Assembly: GCA_003600225.1 (NCBI GenBank)
Contig: QZFT01000078.1
Span: 124,001 to 188,000 of the forward strand
Direction of reading: 5' to 3'
Length of the DNA: 64,000 nt
From: Pseudonocardiaceae bacterium YIM PH 21723
GTDB taxonomy: Bacteria; Actinomycetota; Actinomycetes; Mycobacteriales; Pseudonocardiaceae
Shown: positions 53,897-63,145 of the stretch, one piece after another
Numbering within the stretch: the first letter of the stretch is position 1
Layout of the letters: each line of letters begins with the position of its first letter
Program-made: the position numbers and the translations under genes
Notes under the pieces: model-generated
Seen by the model: only the letters and a program-made list of their open reading frames with translations
The model's database searches: none
What the model was told of the DNA's origin: nothing

Positions 53897-54202
53897 CTAC
53901 ACGGCGATCGGGGTGATGGGGATGCGCTTGCGGGTGCGGACGATGTTGTCCCGCTCGGACTCGGACATGCCGCCCCAGATGCCGTAGGGCTCCTGGACGG
54001 CGAGGGCGTGCTTGCGGCACATCTCCAGCACCGGGCAGCGCATGCAGACGGCCTTGGCCCTGGCCTCCCGGCGTGCCCGTGCCGGTCCACGCTCACCGTC
54101 GGGGTGGAAGAAGAAGGCGCTGTCCATGCCGCGGCACAGGCCTTTCAGCTGCCAGTCCCACAGGTCCGCATTCGGCCCAGGAAGTCGTCGAGTGTCAGCC
54201 AT
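53897..54202 (-). CDS. whiB3: WhiB3/WhiD iron-sulfur regulator
   Basis: 101 residues. WhiB proteins carry an O2- and NO-sensitive [4Fe-4S] cluster and act with the principal sigma factor. The four cysteines are in GLCRGMD, VCMRCPV and EMCRKHA, and the G(I/V)WGG turn reads GIWGGMSESER. The start LPGPNADLWDWQLKGLCRGM and GERG... block are close to M. tuberculosis WhiB3, and the place beyond groEL1 is that of whiB3/whiD. ATG 54202 gives the full conserved N-terminus; upstream codons read non-family sequence. In mycobacteria WhiB3 governs redox balance and lipid synthesis, in Streptomyces WhiD is needed for spore maturation. Confidence 0.95.
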   Translation of the reverse strand: MADTRRLPGPNADLWDWQLKGLCRGMDSAFFFHPDGERGPARARREARAKAVCMRCPVLEMCRKHALAVQEPYGIWGGMSESERDNIVRTRKRIPITPIAV

Positions 54203-54438
54203 GCCAAGCACCTTCCTTGCCGGAGGCGGTCCCGGATGGGACGCCCCGCCTTGTTCACAACCCTGCAAACCGCGCCAAAACTTGTTCACCAAGTTCGAGT
54301 CACAGGTTATTCAACTTCGACAAGAAGGGAATAGTGGTTCCCCCGGATCGGTGACCTCTAGGCTCAAGCCCCCCGCCCAGTGGAAGTTGATCGCCGGGCA
54401 TCAGTACTGAGTTGCCGACTGTCGGAGACGAACGGAAC

Positions 54439-55515
54439 ATGGGCCTGGTGAGAACGCAGCCGGAGACCGCCGTGGGCGGCGAGTCCGCGTTCGACGAGGC
54501 GGACTCGGTCGAGCCGCGACTGACCGTGGCCGCCGTGGCCCGGCAGCTCGGCGTCGCCCCGGCGACCCTGCGAACGTGGGACCGCCGATACGGTCTCGGT
54601 CCCAGCGACCACACCAGCGGCAGGCACCGTCGGTACGGCCCGACGGACATCGCCCGGCTGGAACTCATGCAACGCGCGTTGCTGCGTGGCGCCTCGCCCG
54701 CCGAGGCTGCCCGGTACGCGTTGTCGGTGCCCATCCCGCGGCCGGATCCCGAGGCGGCCAAGCAGTCCGAGGCGAAGGCGGAACCCGCGCCGGAGCGCTC
54801 CGGCGTGCTGCTCAGCGGATCGCTGCTGGTCGGCGGCACCCTCGAAGAGATCGACATCGACGAACGGGCCAGGGCCGGCGGCCGGGCCCTCGCGCTCACC
54901 GGAGCCGGCCGTAAGGCCCGTGGCCTGGGCCGCGCGGTGCTGGCCATGGACACCCTGGCGGTGCTGGCCGTGCTCGCGGACAGCGTCGACGAGGACGGGG
55001 TGGCCACCACCTGGGACGAGGTCATCTCCCCGGTGATGGCCGCGGTCACCACTCGTTGGGATGACTACGGCGCCCGCGTCGCGATGGAGCGGCTGCTGTC
55101 CGAGTGCGTCCGGATCGCCTTCAGTCAGGCGATCATGACCGCCCCGGCGCCGGGGAATCCGCGCCCGGTCTTACTCGCCTGCGTGCCCGGCGACACCCAC
55201 AGCCTGCCGTTGTACGCCCTGGCCGCCGAGCTGAGCCGGTGCGGGATCGGCTGCCAGGTGTTCGGCGCCTCGCTGCCCGCTGAGGCCCTCGCGGCCGCGA
55301 TCCGGCGCACCGCCCCCGCTGCCGTGGTGCTGCGCGCCCAGCTTCCCTCTGACGCCGACCCGGGTCTGATCGCCGCCCTGCCGAAGACCCGCCCCAGGGT
55401 CCGGGTGTTCGTCACCGGACCGGGGTGGGAGGCCGCCGGGAACCAGCCCGGGACCGAGCTGCTGGCCGGTCTGCGGCCCGCCGTGGCGCGTTTGGAGCAG
55501 GTCTTTATCGGCTGA
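54439..55515 (+). CDS. MerR-family regulator with CarH-like cobalamin-binding fold
   Basis: 358 residues. The N-terminal MerR helix-turn-helix is LTVAAVARQLGVAPATLRTW ... GRHRRYGPTDI. After a Pro/Glu linker comes a helical bundle with W207 and E217 spaced as in the W-x9-EH cap motif of CarH/LitR, but residue 218 is Arg, not His. The Rossmann domain has GDTHSLP, giving D-x-His254 as possible lower cobalt ligand but Pro257 in place of the usual Gly. It may bind B12 or be a degenerate descendant. ATG 54439 is preferred over TTG 54412; the Shine-Dalgarno is weak in both cases. It is divergent from whiB3 and just before bldM. Confidence 0.82.
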   Translation: MGLVRTQPETAVGGESAFDEADSVEPRLTVAAVARQLGVAPATLRTWDRRYGLGPSDHTSGRHRRYGPTDIARLELMQRALLRGASPAEAARYALSVPIPRPDPEAAKQSEAKAEPAPERSGVLLSGSLLVGGTLEEIDIDERARAGGRALALTGAGRKARGLGRAVLAMDTLAVLAVLADSVDEDGVATTWDEVISPVMAAVTTRWDDYGARVAMERLLSECVRIAFSQAIMTAPAPGNPRPVLLACVPGDTHSLPLYALAAELSRCGIGCQVFGASLPAEALAAAIRRTAPAAVVLRAQLPSDADPGLIAALPKTRPRVRVFVTGPGWEAAGNQPGTELLAGLRPAVARLEQVFIG

Positions 55516-55812
55516 GCCGAAAAAAGTGTTTCGTGCTTGTTTTTGCCGGAGGGGCCTCCGGTCTGGCATATGGGTCACCGGGGGTCGTGTTACACCCCAA
55601 GAGAGTTATTGCAGGTCACCCGGCAAATAGGTGGTCCTTCACCCACTCTGTCGAACGGGTACCCTGGAGGTTGCTCCGTTCCAGTGAACAGAGCGCTGAA
55701 CCCCGCTCGGAAGAATTTCTTGACGGATTAAGCACCGGATCGTGTCAAGGTTTGCCGCTCAGCGTCCGATAGGGGATGAAGAACGTCACTCGGCTGTAGG
55801 AAGGGAGTCCCC

Positions 55813-56409
55813 GTGACGACGGTCTTGATCTGCGACGACCGGCGCAGTGTCCGGGAAGGTCTCACCCGTGTGATGTCGGCTGTCCCCGGGGTGAGCCGGA
55901 TCGACTGTGTAGCGCACGGTGACGAGTTGTTGGCGCGGTTCTCGCGGCAGCCTGTCGACGTCGTTCTGGTGGGAACCCAGCGCGCCGTACCGACTGGCGT
56001 CGAGGCCACCAGGCGACTCGTCTCTGCCAATCCGCAGGCGAACGTCATCGTCTTTGGCGCCCCGGACGACGCCGGCAGCATCGCGGCTGCAATTGCTGGT
56101 GGGGCTCGCGGTTACCTGCGCTGGGACGCCTCGCGTCCCGAGCTGGTCGCCGCCCTCGCCCACACTCTGGCCAGCACCTCGGTTCCGGCTCCTCGCCAGC
56201 CGTCGGACCCGGGTGTGCAGCTCACCGAGCGCGAGCTCCAGGTGCTGCGCGGCATGAGCCAGGGCAAGAGCAACGGTCAGATCGGTCGTGAGCTTTACCT
56301 GTCCGAGGACACGGTGAAGACCCACGCCCGCCGGCTGTTCCGCAAGCTCGGCGTCCGCGACCGCGCCCAGGCGGTGGCCCACGGCTTCCGCCGTGGTCTC
56401 GTCTCCTAA
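55813..56409 (+). CDS. bldM: BldM-like atypical response regulator
   Basis: 198 residues. The receiver domain opens VLICDD and keeps the acidic pair, but the phospho-acceptor position, residue 54, is Gly (VLVGTQ), and the conserved Lys is Arg (YLRWDAS). The LuxR helix-turn-helix is LTERELQVLRGMSQGKSNGQIG ... DTVKTHARRLFRKLG. Overall sequence and the whiB3/whiD-bldM-sigma-guaB order match Streptomyces BldM, an orphan regulator of sporulation genes. Phospho-independent control is therefore expected. GTG 55813 is preceded by GAAGGGAG. The 297-base gap before it holds an uncharacterised promoter region and no gene. Confidence 0.92.
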   Translation: MTTVLICDDRRSVREGLTRVMSAVPGVSRIDCVAHGDELLARFSRQPVDVVLVGTQRAVPTGVEATRRLVSANPQANVIVFGAPDDAGSIAAAIAGGARGYLRWDASRPELVAALAHTLASTSVPAPRQPSDPGVQLTERELQVLRGMSQGKSNGQIGRELYLSEDTVKTHARRLFRKLGVRDRAQAVAHGFRRGLVS

Positions 56410-56448
56410 GCGCAGGACAGCGACACACACACGAATATCGAAGAACGG

Positions 56449-56477
56449 AGCGGATCCAGCAGCCGGCCGGATCCGCT
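56449..56477 (+). terminator. Hairpin after bldM
   Basis: Perfect 9-bp arms AGCGGATCC (56449-56457) and GGATCCGCT (56469-56477), 11-base loop, 39 bases after the bldM stop; no T-tract. Confidence 0.6.
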
Positions 56478-56497
56478 ACACGTTCGTTCACGCCCGC

Positions 56498-56542
56498 ACC
56501 CCCGGTGCGTCATCCCCACAGGGTCGGTGACGTACCGGGGGT
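56498..56542. promoter_or_regulatory. Inverted repeat in the bldM-sigD gap
   Basis: ACCCCCGGTGCGTCA (56498-56512) and TGACGTACCGGGGGT (56528-56542) pair at 14 of 15 positions. It could be a second terminator stem or an operator. Confidence 0.5.
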
Positions 56543-57197
56543 CTCGCGTGTCCGTTCCCGTACCCGGTCTCGAGTCGCGAACCCCATCCTTTACCTGAAT
56601 ACGTCTCCCGCCCAGTGGTGGTTCAACCGTCGGCGGGCAAATCTGTGAAAGATCGCCGCGCAGTCGGTGCCGGTGCCCGCCCCTGGTGATCCGGGTGCCC
56701 GGAGGCCACCGTCAAGCGAGCCGGGGCAACCCCTTCGAGGGAACATCACATTCGGCGGATCTTCGAACGCAACCCGGGCCAGGTGCGTACGTCCTTATGA
56801 CAGGTGAACACCACCTGGACGACGTGTGTGCCACACAGGTTCCAATCTGGCGACAAAATGGCCAACCCACGTGGGTGGACCCTGGACCGGGGGAAGATCT
56901 CCACCCCCCATCGAGGGGTTATCAAAGTGTGGCTACCGGTCGTCAACAGGTACTGATACAACGCATTCATCAGCGTGCTGACCTGCGACGCTCGACCTAT
57001 GGCTCCGAGCCCACCGCACGAGGATTGGACGAATGCCTGCTCCACACAGTGCGGATAGCCGCCCACCCATACGCCCGGTCGGAGATGCCCGGTACGGTGA
57101 GCCAGACCGGCGCGACACCATGACCATCGGCGGGACGTCGCCCGTGCCCGGACAAGAATCCGGACACCGCCGCGTAACACATAGGCCTCTAGTTGCG

Positions 57198-57770
57198 ATG
57201 ACCATGTTGGGGGACGGCATAGACGTCTTAGTGGGAGCCGCTGTCGACGGTGACCGCCGGGCGATCGAGCGTCTACTCGCGTCGATCCGGCCCCTGGTGG
57301 TGCGGTATTGCCGCGCCCGAGTGGGAAGTCAGGAACGGTCATCTACGTCGGCTGACGACGTGGCGCAGGAGGTGTGTCTCGCGGTGCTAACGGCTCTGCC
57401 CTCGTACCGTGACCAGGGACGCCCGTTCTTGGCCTTTGTGTACGGCATCGCCTCGCACAAGGTCGCGGACGCGCACCGGTCTGCCGCGCGTAACCGATCT
57501 GATCCGGTTTCTGAGGTTCCCGACGCGCCGGAAATCGGCGCGGGTCCCGAGCAGCGGGCCATGCACGGCGAACTCAATGCCGAGATGGCTCAGCTCCTAC
57601 GAATCCTGCCGGCCAAGCAGCGGGAGATCCTGCTGCTACGCGTTGTTGTCGGGCTGAGTGCTGAGGAGACCGCGGAAGCGGTCAACTCCACGCCCGGCGC
57701 CGTTCGCGTGGCACAGCACCGCGCGCTGGCCCGGCTCCGTAAGTCGTTGACGCCGGAGGAGGTGGTCTAG
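57198..57770 (+). CDS. sigD: ECF-type RNA polymerase sigma factor SigD (ShbA-like)
   Basis: 190 residues from ATG 57198. Region 2 reads RPLVVRYCRARVGSQERSST ... DDVAQEVCLAVLTALPSYRD and GRPFLAFVYGIASHKVADAHR. Region 4 reads LPAKQREILLLRVVVGLSAEETAEA ... GAVRVAQHRALARLRK. These agree closely with M. tuberculosis SigD and the Streptomyces orthologue. The start is uncertain: ATG 57120 and a GTG-type codon at 57033 are also open, but family similarity begins at MTMLGDGID. No good Shine-Dalgarno is seen. The following gene codes its anti-sigma factor, one base after the stop, so the pair is co-expressed. Confidence 0.93.
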   Translation: MTMLGDGIDVLVGAAVDGDRRAIERLLASIRPLVVRYCRARVGSQERSSTSADDVAQEVCLAVLTALPSYRDQGRPFLAFVYGIASHKVADAHRSAARNRSDPVSEVPDAPEIGAGPEQRAMHGELNAEMAQLLRILPAKQREILLLRVVVGLSAEETAEAVNSTPGAVRVAQHRALARLRKSLTPEEVV

Positions 57771-58697
57771 GTGGCAAAGCACCGCGATGGTTTTTTCGGC
57801 ATGTCCGACGATGACCTGACTAGACAGTTCGCACGTCCAGCCAACCTGGGCGCCGAAGATCCGCTGGGCTGGCCGGTTGACGAACTTTCCGAGCGGGAGA
57901 CTCCGTTCGACATCGCCGCTGTGCGGGCCGATGACGAATTACTCGACGCGATCGGCAGTGGTCACGCCAGCCTGCGAAACGCCATGTTCTCCGACGAGCT
58001 CGGGGCGCTGCTGCTCGCCTGGCGGCGCGATGTCGACGCTGAGCCCATCGGCCAGCTGATCGACGTCGAGACCGCTGCGGCCACCATTGCCGCCGCCCGT
58101 AACCGGGGCCGTAACCGGTTCCGGCTGCTGGTTCCGCTCGCCTCCGCCGCTGCGGTGCTCGCCATCGCCGCGACCGGTGTCGGCGTTGCCGCGCGGGACG
58201 CGGGCCCGGGCAGCTCGTTGTTCGGCGTGACCAAGGTGCTCTACAGCGACAAGGCCGACTCTCGTCAGGCCGCCGCGTCGGTGCAGAAGTTCCTGGAGAC
58301 CGCGCAGATGGCGAAGCGGCAGGGCAAGCTGGCCGACGCGAACAAGGCACTGCAGCAGGCGAACGCCCAGCTGTCCAAGGTCTCCGAGGACGAGGACAAG
58401 TCCAAGCTGAAGGCTCAGCTGGAGGAGACCGACAAGCAGCCGACCGGCCCCACCACCCCGGTGACCAGCCAGCCGACTCCGACCGGCAGGCCGGACTCCG
58501 GAACGACGGTCAAGCCGAGTGAGCCGTCGTCGCCGGTGCCGAGCTCGCCGCTCCCCAGCCCGTCGACCTCACCGGTCACCGGTGGACCGAGCAGTCCGAG
58601 TGTGCCGTCGTCTCCGCCCTCGGGTGGTTCGGGTACGCCGGGCTCCGGAGCCAGCACGGGTAAGAGTGGTGGCTCCAGCTCGCCGACCGGCAGCTGA
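57771..58697 (+). CDS. rsdA: Anti-sigma-D factor RsdA
   Basis: 308 residues. The N-terminal cytosolic part holds the SigD-binding segment ETPFDIAAVRADDELLDAIG near residues 42-62, as in the RsdA family. One membrane helix lies at ~120-143 (LLVPLASAAAVLAIAATGVG). An exported helical part and a Pro/Ser/Gly-rich tail of ~90 residues follow, probably reaching into the wall. RsdA holds SigD at the membrane and frees it after proteolysis. GTG 57771 follows directly on the sigD stop and GGAGG lies in the end of sigD. A strong terminator follows. Confidence 0.92.
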   Translation: MAKHRDGFFGMSDDDLTRQFARPANLGAEDPLGWPVDELSERETPFDIAAVRADDELLDAIGSGHASLRNAMFSDELGALLLAWRRDVDAEPIGQLIDVETAAATIAAARNRGRNRFRLLVPLASAAAVLAIAATGVGVAARDAGPGSSLFGVTKVLYSDKADSRQAAASVQKFLETAQMAKRQGKLADANKALQQANAQLSKVSEDEDKSKLKAQLEETDKQPTGPTTPVTSQPTPTGRPDSGTTVKPSEPSSPVPSSPLPSPSTSPVTGGPSSPSVPSSPPSGGSGTPGSGASTGKSGGSSSPTGS

Positions 58698-58718
58698 GTA
58701 CGCCTGAGTGACATTGCT

Positions 58719-58760
58719 CACCGCCGGATCGGTCTTGGACCGGTCCGGCGGTGGCTTTTT
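58719..58760 (+). terminator. Intrinsic terminator of sigD-rsdA
   Basis: CACCGCCGGA-t-CGGTC (58719-58734) pairs with GACCG-g-TCCGGCGGTG (58738-58753), followed by GCTTTTT. It is a strong stem with a T-tract. Confidence 0.88.
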
Positions 58761-58786
58761 AGTCGAGAAACAACAGAAAGTGCAGG

Positions 58787-59158
58787 TCAGTGGGCGGTTT
58801 CGGAGGAAGTGACCCCGTCCGCGTAACCCCTGCAGTACTCCCAGCTGACGTACGCCTGCGGGTCCGGCTGGAACGCCGGCTCGTGCGGCCGCATGTGCCC
58901 ATCGGACAGCAACTGCTGCAGGCTCGCCCGCAGCAACTCCCAGTCGTGATAGTGCGGTTCTCCGCAGTCGCCGCAGTCCACGACAACGCCACGCACGCCG
59001 CGTGGCTGCAGCAGGGCCTGGTAAACCGCCAGGTCAGTGAGGTCGGTGAGCAGTTCGGCACGTTCGCTGTCCGTCAGCGGCTCGTCGAACTCATCCGCAA
59101 CCGAGTCAAGCGCACGTGCCGGGTCGTCGGGGTCACCCGCGAAAGGATCGGGAGGCAT
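58787..59158 (-). CDS. DUF5319 family protein (Rv3412-like)
   Basis: 123 residues, function unknown. It has the family start PPDPFAGDPDDPARALDS, a possible metal or redox site DCGDCGEPHYHDW, and the conserved block RPHEPAFQPDPQAYVSWEYC followed by RGYADGV. It is acidic and cytosolic. The same gene stands between rsdA and guaB2 in mycobacteria (Rv3412), in the same divergent orientation to guaB2. ATG 59158 is used; GTG 59182 and 59173 are open upstream and cannot be ruled out. Confidence 0.88.
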   Translation of the reverse strand: MPPDPFAGDPDDPARALDSVADEFDEPLTDSERAELLTDLTDLAVYQALLQPRGVRGVVVDCGDCGEPHYHDWELLRASLQQLLSDGHMRPHEPAFQPDPQAYVSWEYCRGYADGVTSSETAH

Positions 59159-59215
59159 CGAATCGTGCGGCACGCCTGGCACCGTACCGTCCCGCCGGGA
59201 ACAGCGGGCTCCCGG

Positions 59216-59280
59216 CCTGTGGTTGACCAGAGACGCAGTACCTGTGGTTAACCCACCTGAGTCCTCCTGTGGTTAACCAC
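59216..59280. repeat. Three direct repeats at exact 25-bp spacing upstream of guaB
   Basis: CCTGTGGTT(G/A)ACC starts at 59216, 59241 and 59266. The last copy lies in the 12-bp palindrome GTGGTTAACCAC (59269-59280). They sit between the divergent DUF5319 and guaB genes, 85-149 bases before guaB, and look like a multi-site operator. The reverse strand reads TTAACCACA, one base from the DnaA-box TTATCCACA. Confidence 0.7.
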
Positions 59281-59346
59281 ATGGCCAACCCGGCCAATCC
59301 GATCTCATTCGGCAGCTAGCATTAACCCACCGCCAGCCGCACCTAG

Positions 59347-60876
<1,530 letters not shown>

Positions 60877-60904
60877 GCATTTGAGAAGAGAATAAGGAGT
60901 ACTC

Positions 60905-62032
60905 GTGCGGGATCAGGTTGAGATCGGCATGGGCCGAACCGCGCAGCGCGCGTACGAACTCGACGACATCGAGATCGTGCCCTCGCGGCGTACCCGCTCG
61001 TCCCAGGACGTGTCCACAGCCTGGCAGATCGACGCCTACCGGTTCGAGATCCCGCTGATCACGCATCCCACCGATGCCGTGGTCTCCCCGGCCACCGCGA
61101 TCCGCATCGGTGAACTCGGCGGCCTCGGCGTGCTGAACGCCGAGGGCCTCTGGGCCCGGCACGCGAACGTGGAGGAGGCGTTGTTCCGCCTGTTCCGCGC
61201 GGACGAGGACGACGACGACCCGGACGCGGTGATCAAGGAGCTGCAGGAATTGCACTCCGCGCCGATCCGGGTGGACCTGCTGACCGAGGCCATCCGGCAG
61301 ATCCGCGAGTCCGGGGTGACCGTCGCGGTGCGGGTCAGCCCGCAGCACGCCGAGGAACTGACCCCGGACCTGCTGGCCGCCGGGGTGGAGATGCTCATCG
61401 TGCAGGGCACGATCATCTCCGCCGAGCACGTGTCCCGGGGCAGTGACCCGCTGAACCTGAAGCGGTTCATCGCCGACCTGGACGTGCCGGTCATCGCCGG
61501 TGGCGTCGGCGACTACCGCACCGCGATGCACCTGATGCGCACCGGCGCGGCGGGCGTGATCGTCGGCTTCGGCGAGTCCCTGGCCTCCACCACCACGCAG
61601 GTGCTGGGTATAGGAGTCCCGATGGCCACCGCCATCGCCGACGCTGCCGCAGCGAGGCGGGACTACCTGGACGAGACCGGTGGCCGGTACGTGCACGTGA
61701 TCGCCGACGGCGGGTTCTCGTACTCCGGGGACATCGCCAAGGCCATCGCCTGTGGCGCCGACGCCGTCATGCTCGGCGAGCCCCTCGCGGAGGCCTCCGA
61801 GTCGCCCGGCCAGGGCTACTACTGGACCAGCGCGGCCGCGCACCCGTCGTTGCCGCGGAGCCAGGTGCTCCAGGTCGGCTCGCTGGGCTACGACCTGGAG
61901 ACGGTCCTCTACGGACCGGCCCCCAGCGCCCAGGGCGTGCTCAATCTGTTCGGTGCCCTCCGCCGCGCGATGGCCAAGACCGGCTACTCCGACCTCAAGG
62001 AATTCCAGAAGGTCGGCCTCACCGTCCGTTAG
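60905..62032 (+). CDS. guaB3: GuaB3 family IMP dehydrogenase-related protein
   Basis: 375 residues. It has the IMPDH barrel without CBS domains. The loop that holds the catalytic Cys in true IMPDH reads [20 protein letters not shown], with no Cys, while [20 protein letters not shown] is kept. Actinobacterial GuaB3 proteins share this state. IMPDH activity is not expected; a GMP reductase-like or regulatory role is possible for the family. GTG start with AAGGAG upstream, in operon with guaB. Confidence 0.93.
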   Translation: MRDQVEIGMGRTAQRAYELDDIEIVPSRRTRSSQDVSTAWQIDAYRFEIPLITHPTDAVVSPATAIRIGELGGLGVLNAEGLWARHANVEEALFRLFRADEDDDDPDAVIKELQELHSAPIRVDLLTEAIRQIRESGVTVAVRVSPQHAEELTPDLLAAGVEMLIVQGTIISAEHVSRGSDPLNLKRFIADLDVPVIAGGVGDYRTAMHLMRTGAAGVIVGFGESLASTTTQVLGIGVPMATAIADAAAARRDYLDETGGRYVHVIADGGFSYSGDIAKAIACGADAVMLGEPLAEASESPGQGYYWTSAAAHPSLPRSQVLQVGSLGYDLETVLYGPAPSAQGVLNLFGALRRAMAKTGYSDLKEFQKVGLTVR

Positions 62033-62034
62033 GG

Positions 62035-62098
62035 ACTTTCCATGGAATCTGCTCCCCACAAAGGGTCACCCCGAACGGGAGCAGATTCCATGGAAAGT
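62035..62098. terminator. Perfect 22-bp inverted repeat between convergent genes
   Basis: Arms 62035-62056 and 62077-62098 are exact complements (core TTTCCATGGAATCTGCTCCC), with a 20-base loop. It begins 3 bases after the guaB3 stop and ends 8 before the convergent gene, as expected for a shared terminator. Both arms contain the palindrome TTCCATGGAA. Confidence 0.75.
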
Positions 62099-62105
62099 GC
62101 TCCCC

Positions 62106-63074
62106 TTAAACAGTCCGGTACAGGTTACGCATGGTCGACCAGGCGGGCTTCGGGGTGAAGTCGTTGGTCAGCACGCCCAGGTGGCCGAAGGGGCCCGGGT
62201 CCTGCGGGTCGTCGCGGAGCATGAACAGGTCGTAGCCGATGATGTTCAGCCGCCGGCTGTTGTCCCGGATCGCGGTGAACTCGGCTTTCAGCGCCGCCGC
62301 CTGATCGGCGGGCGTGTGCTCGCCCGCGTCCGCGTAGCCGTTCTCCACCACCATGATCGGCACCGACTGGCCCCAGCCGGCCAGCCGCATCCGGTTCTCC
62401 CGCAGGTCGGTCAACCAGTCCAGCGCCTGTTTCCCGTGGTCACCGGGCTGCGAAACCTGCACATCCGGATACACCTCGGCGCCGACGAAGTCCGGCCGGA
62501 CGCCCGCGGCGGCGAAGCCCTTCCAGAAGTCGAGGTCGGGCAGTTCCGGGGAGATCGCCACGTCGAACCCGATCCGCAGGTCCCGGTAGCCGAGGCGCCG
62601 GGCCTCCTGCTGGGCGGCGCGAACCCCGTCGATCACGTCCTGCTGCGCGATGGGCCACGGCACCCACTCCGGCAGGTTCGCGTCCAGGCCCACCGAGATG
62701 GTCGAGGCGAACGGACCGGCGGCGCGGACCTGGGCGCGGACGAAGTCCAGCCAGGTCTGCGGGGTGAACGTGTCCTTGTCGTGCACCAGCACCAGGTTCA
62801 GCTTGCGGCCATGCCCGAGGTAGGGGAGCAACGGCTTCATCGTGTCCCGCCCGGCGTGCGCGTAGGCGCGGATGCCGAACCGGTCATGCCCGCCCTGCAG
62901 CTCGTCCAGCGACCGGACGATCTTCGGATAGGCCGGGTCGGTGGGCGCCGGAACACCCGCCGGGCCGATGGTGAACGGGTACAGGCCCAGGGTGAAGTCC
63001 GCCGAGGCTTGGGCCGGTACCGCCGTGGCGACGGCCAGTGCGACGGCGAGCGTCGCCGTCCAGATCTTGCGCAT
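62106..63074 (-). CDS. Secreted TIM-barrel glycoside hydrolase-like protein
   Basis: 322 residues. A Sec signal peptide (WTATLAVALAVATAVPAQA, cut after AQA/S near 24) predicts secretion. The mature part alternates strands and helices as in clan GH-A glycosidases. GAEVYPDV and MVVENGYAD supply Glu residues at strand ends that could be the acid/base and nucleophile. No family number can be assigned from sequence alone. Two possible roles are polysaccharide cleavage and wall turnover. It lies between two palindromes and starts with ATG. Confidence 0.72.
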   Translation of the reverse strand: MRKIWTATLAVALAVATAVPAQASADFTLGLYPFTIGPAGVPAPTDPAYPKIVRSLDELQGGHDRFGIRAYAHAGRDTMKPLLPYLGHGRKLNLVLVHDKDTFTPQTWLDFVRAQVRAAGPFASTISVGLDANLPEWVPWPIAQQDVIDGVRAAQQEARRLGYRDLRIGFDVAISPELPDLDFWKGFAAAGVRPDFVGAEVYPDVQVSQPGDHGKQALDWLTDLRENRMRLAGWGQSVPIMVVENGYADAGEHTPADQAAALKAEFTAIRDNSRRLNIIGYDLFMLRDDPQDPGPFGHLGVLTNDFTPKPAWSTMRNLYRTV

Positions 63075-63093
63075 ATCTCCCCCTCATATCGAT

Positions 63094-63143
63094 CCGAAGT
63101 TGGCGATGTTCGGGGAAAAGCGCCCGAACATCGCCAACTTCGG
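63094..63143. repeat. Dispersed palindrome family A, copy 5
   Basis: Perfect 21-bp arms at 63094-63114 and 63123-63143, with an 8-base loop. It fills the 71-base gap between the epimerase stop and the start of the glycosidase-like gene on the same strand, so it may end the epimerase transcript. Confidence 0.85.
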
Positions 63144-63145
63144 GA

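Larger units (their letters stand above)
56410..57197. other. Long intergenic region between bldM and sigD with inverted repeats
   Basis: 788 bases without a convincing gene. Near bldM: AGCGGATCC/GGATCCGCT (56449-56477) and a long inverted repeat (56498-56542). Further on are CAGGTG-aaca-CCACCTG (56800-56816) and other short dyads. The third-position bias of coding DNA is lost. It probably holds several promoters or operators for sigD, possibly a leader RNA. Codons from 57033 are open into sigD but do not look like the family. Confidence 0.55.

Noticed and set aside
59216-59280. Replication-origin iterons
   Set aside because: There are only three motifs, no AT-rich unwinding region and no dnaA or dnaN genes; a guaB operator is simpler.
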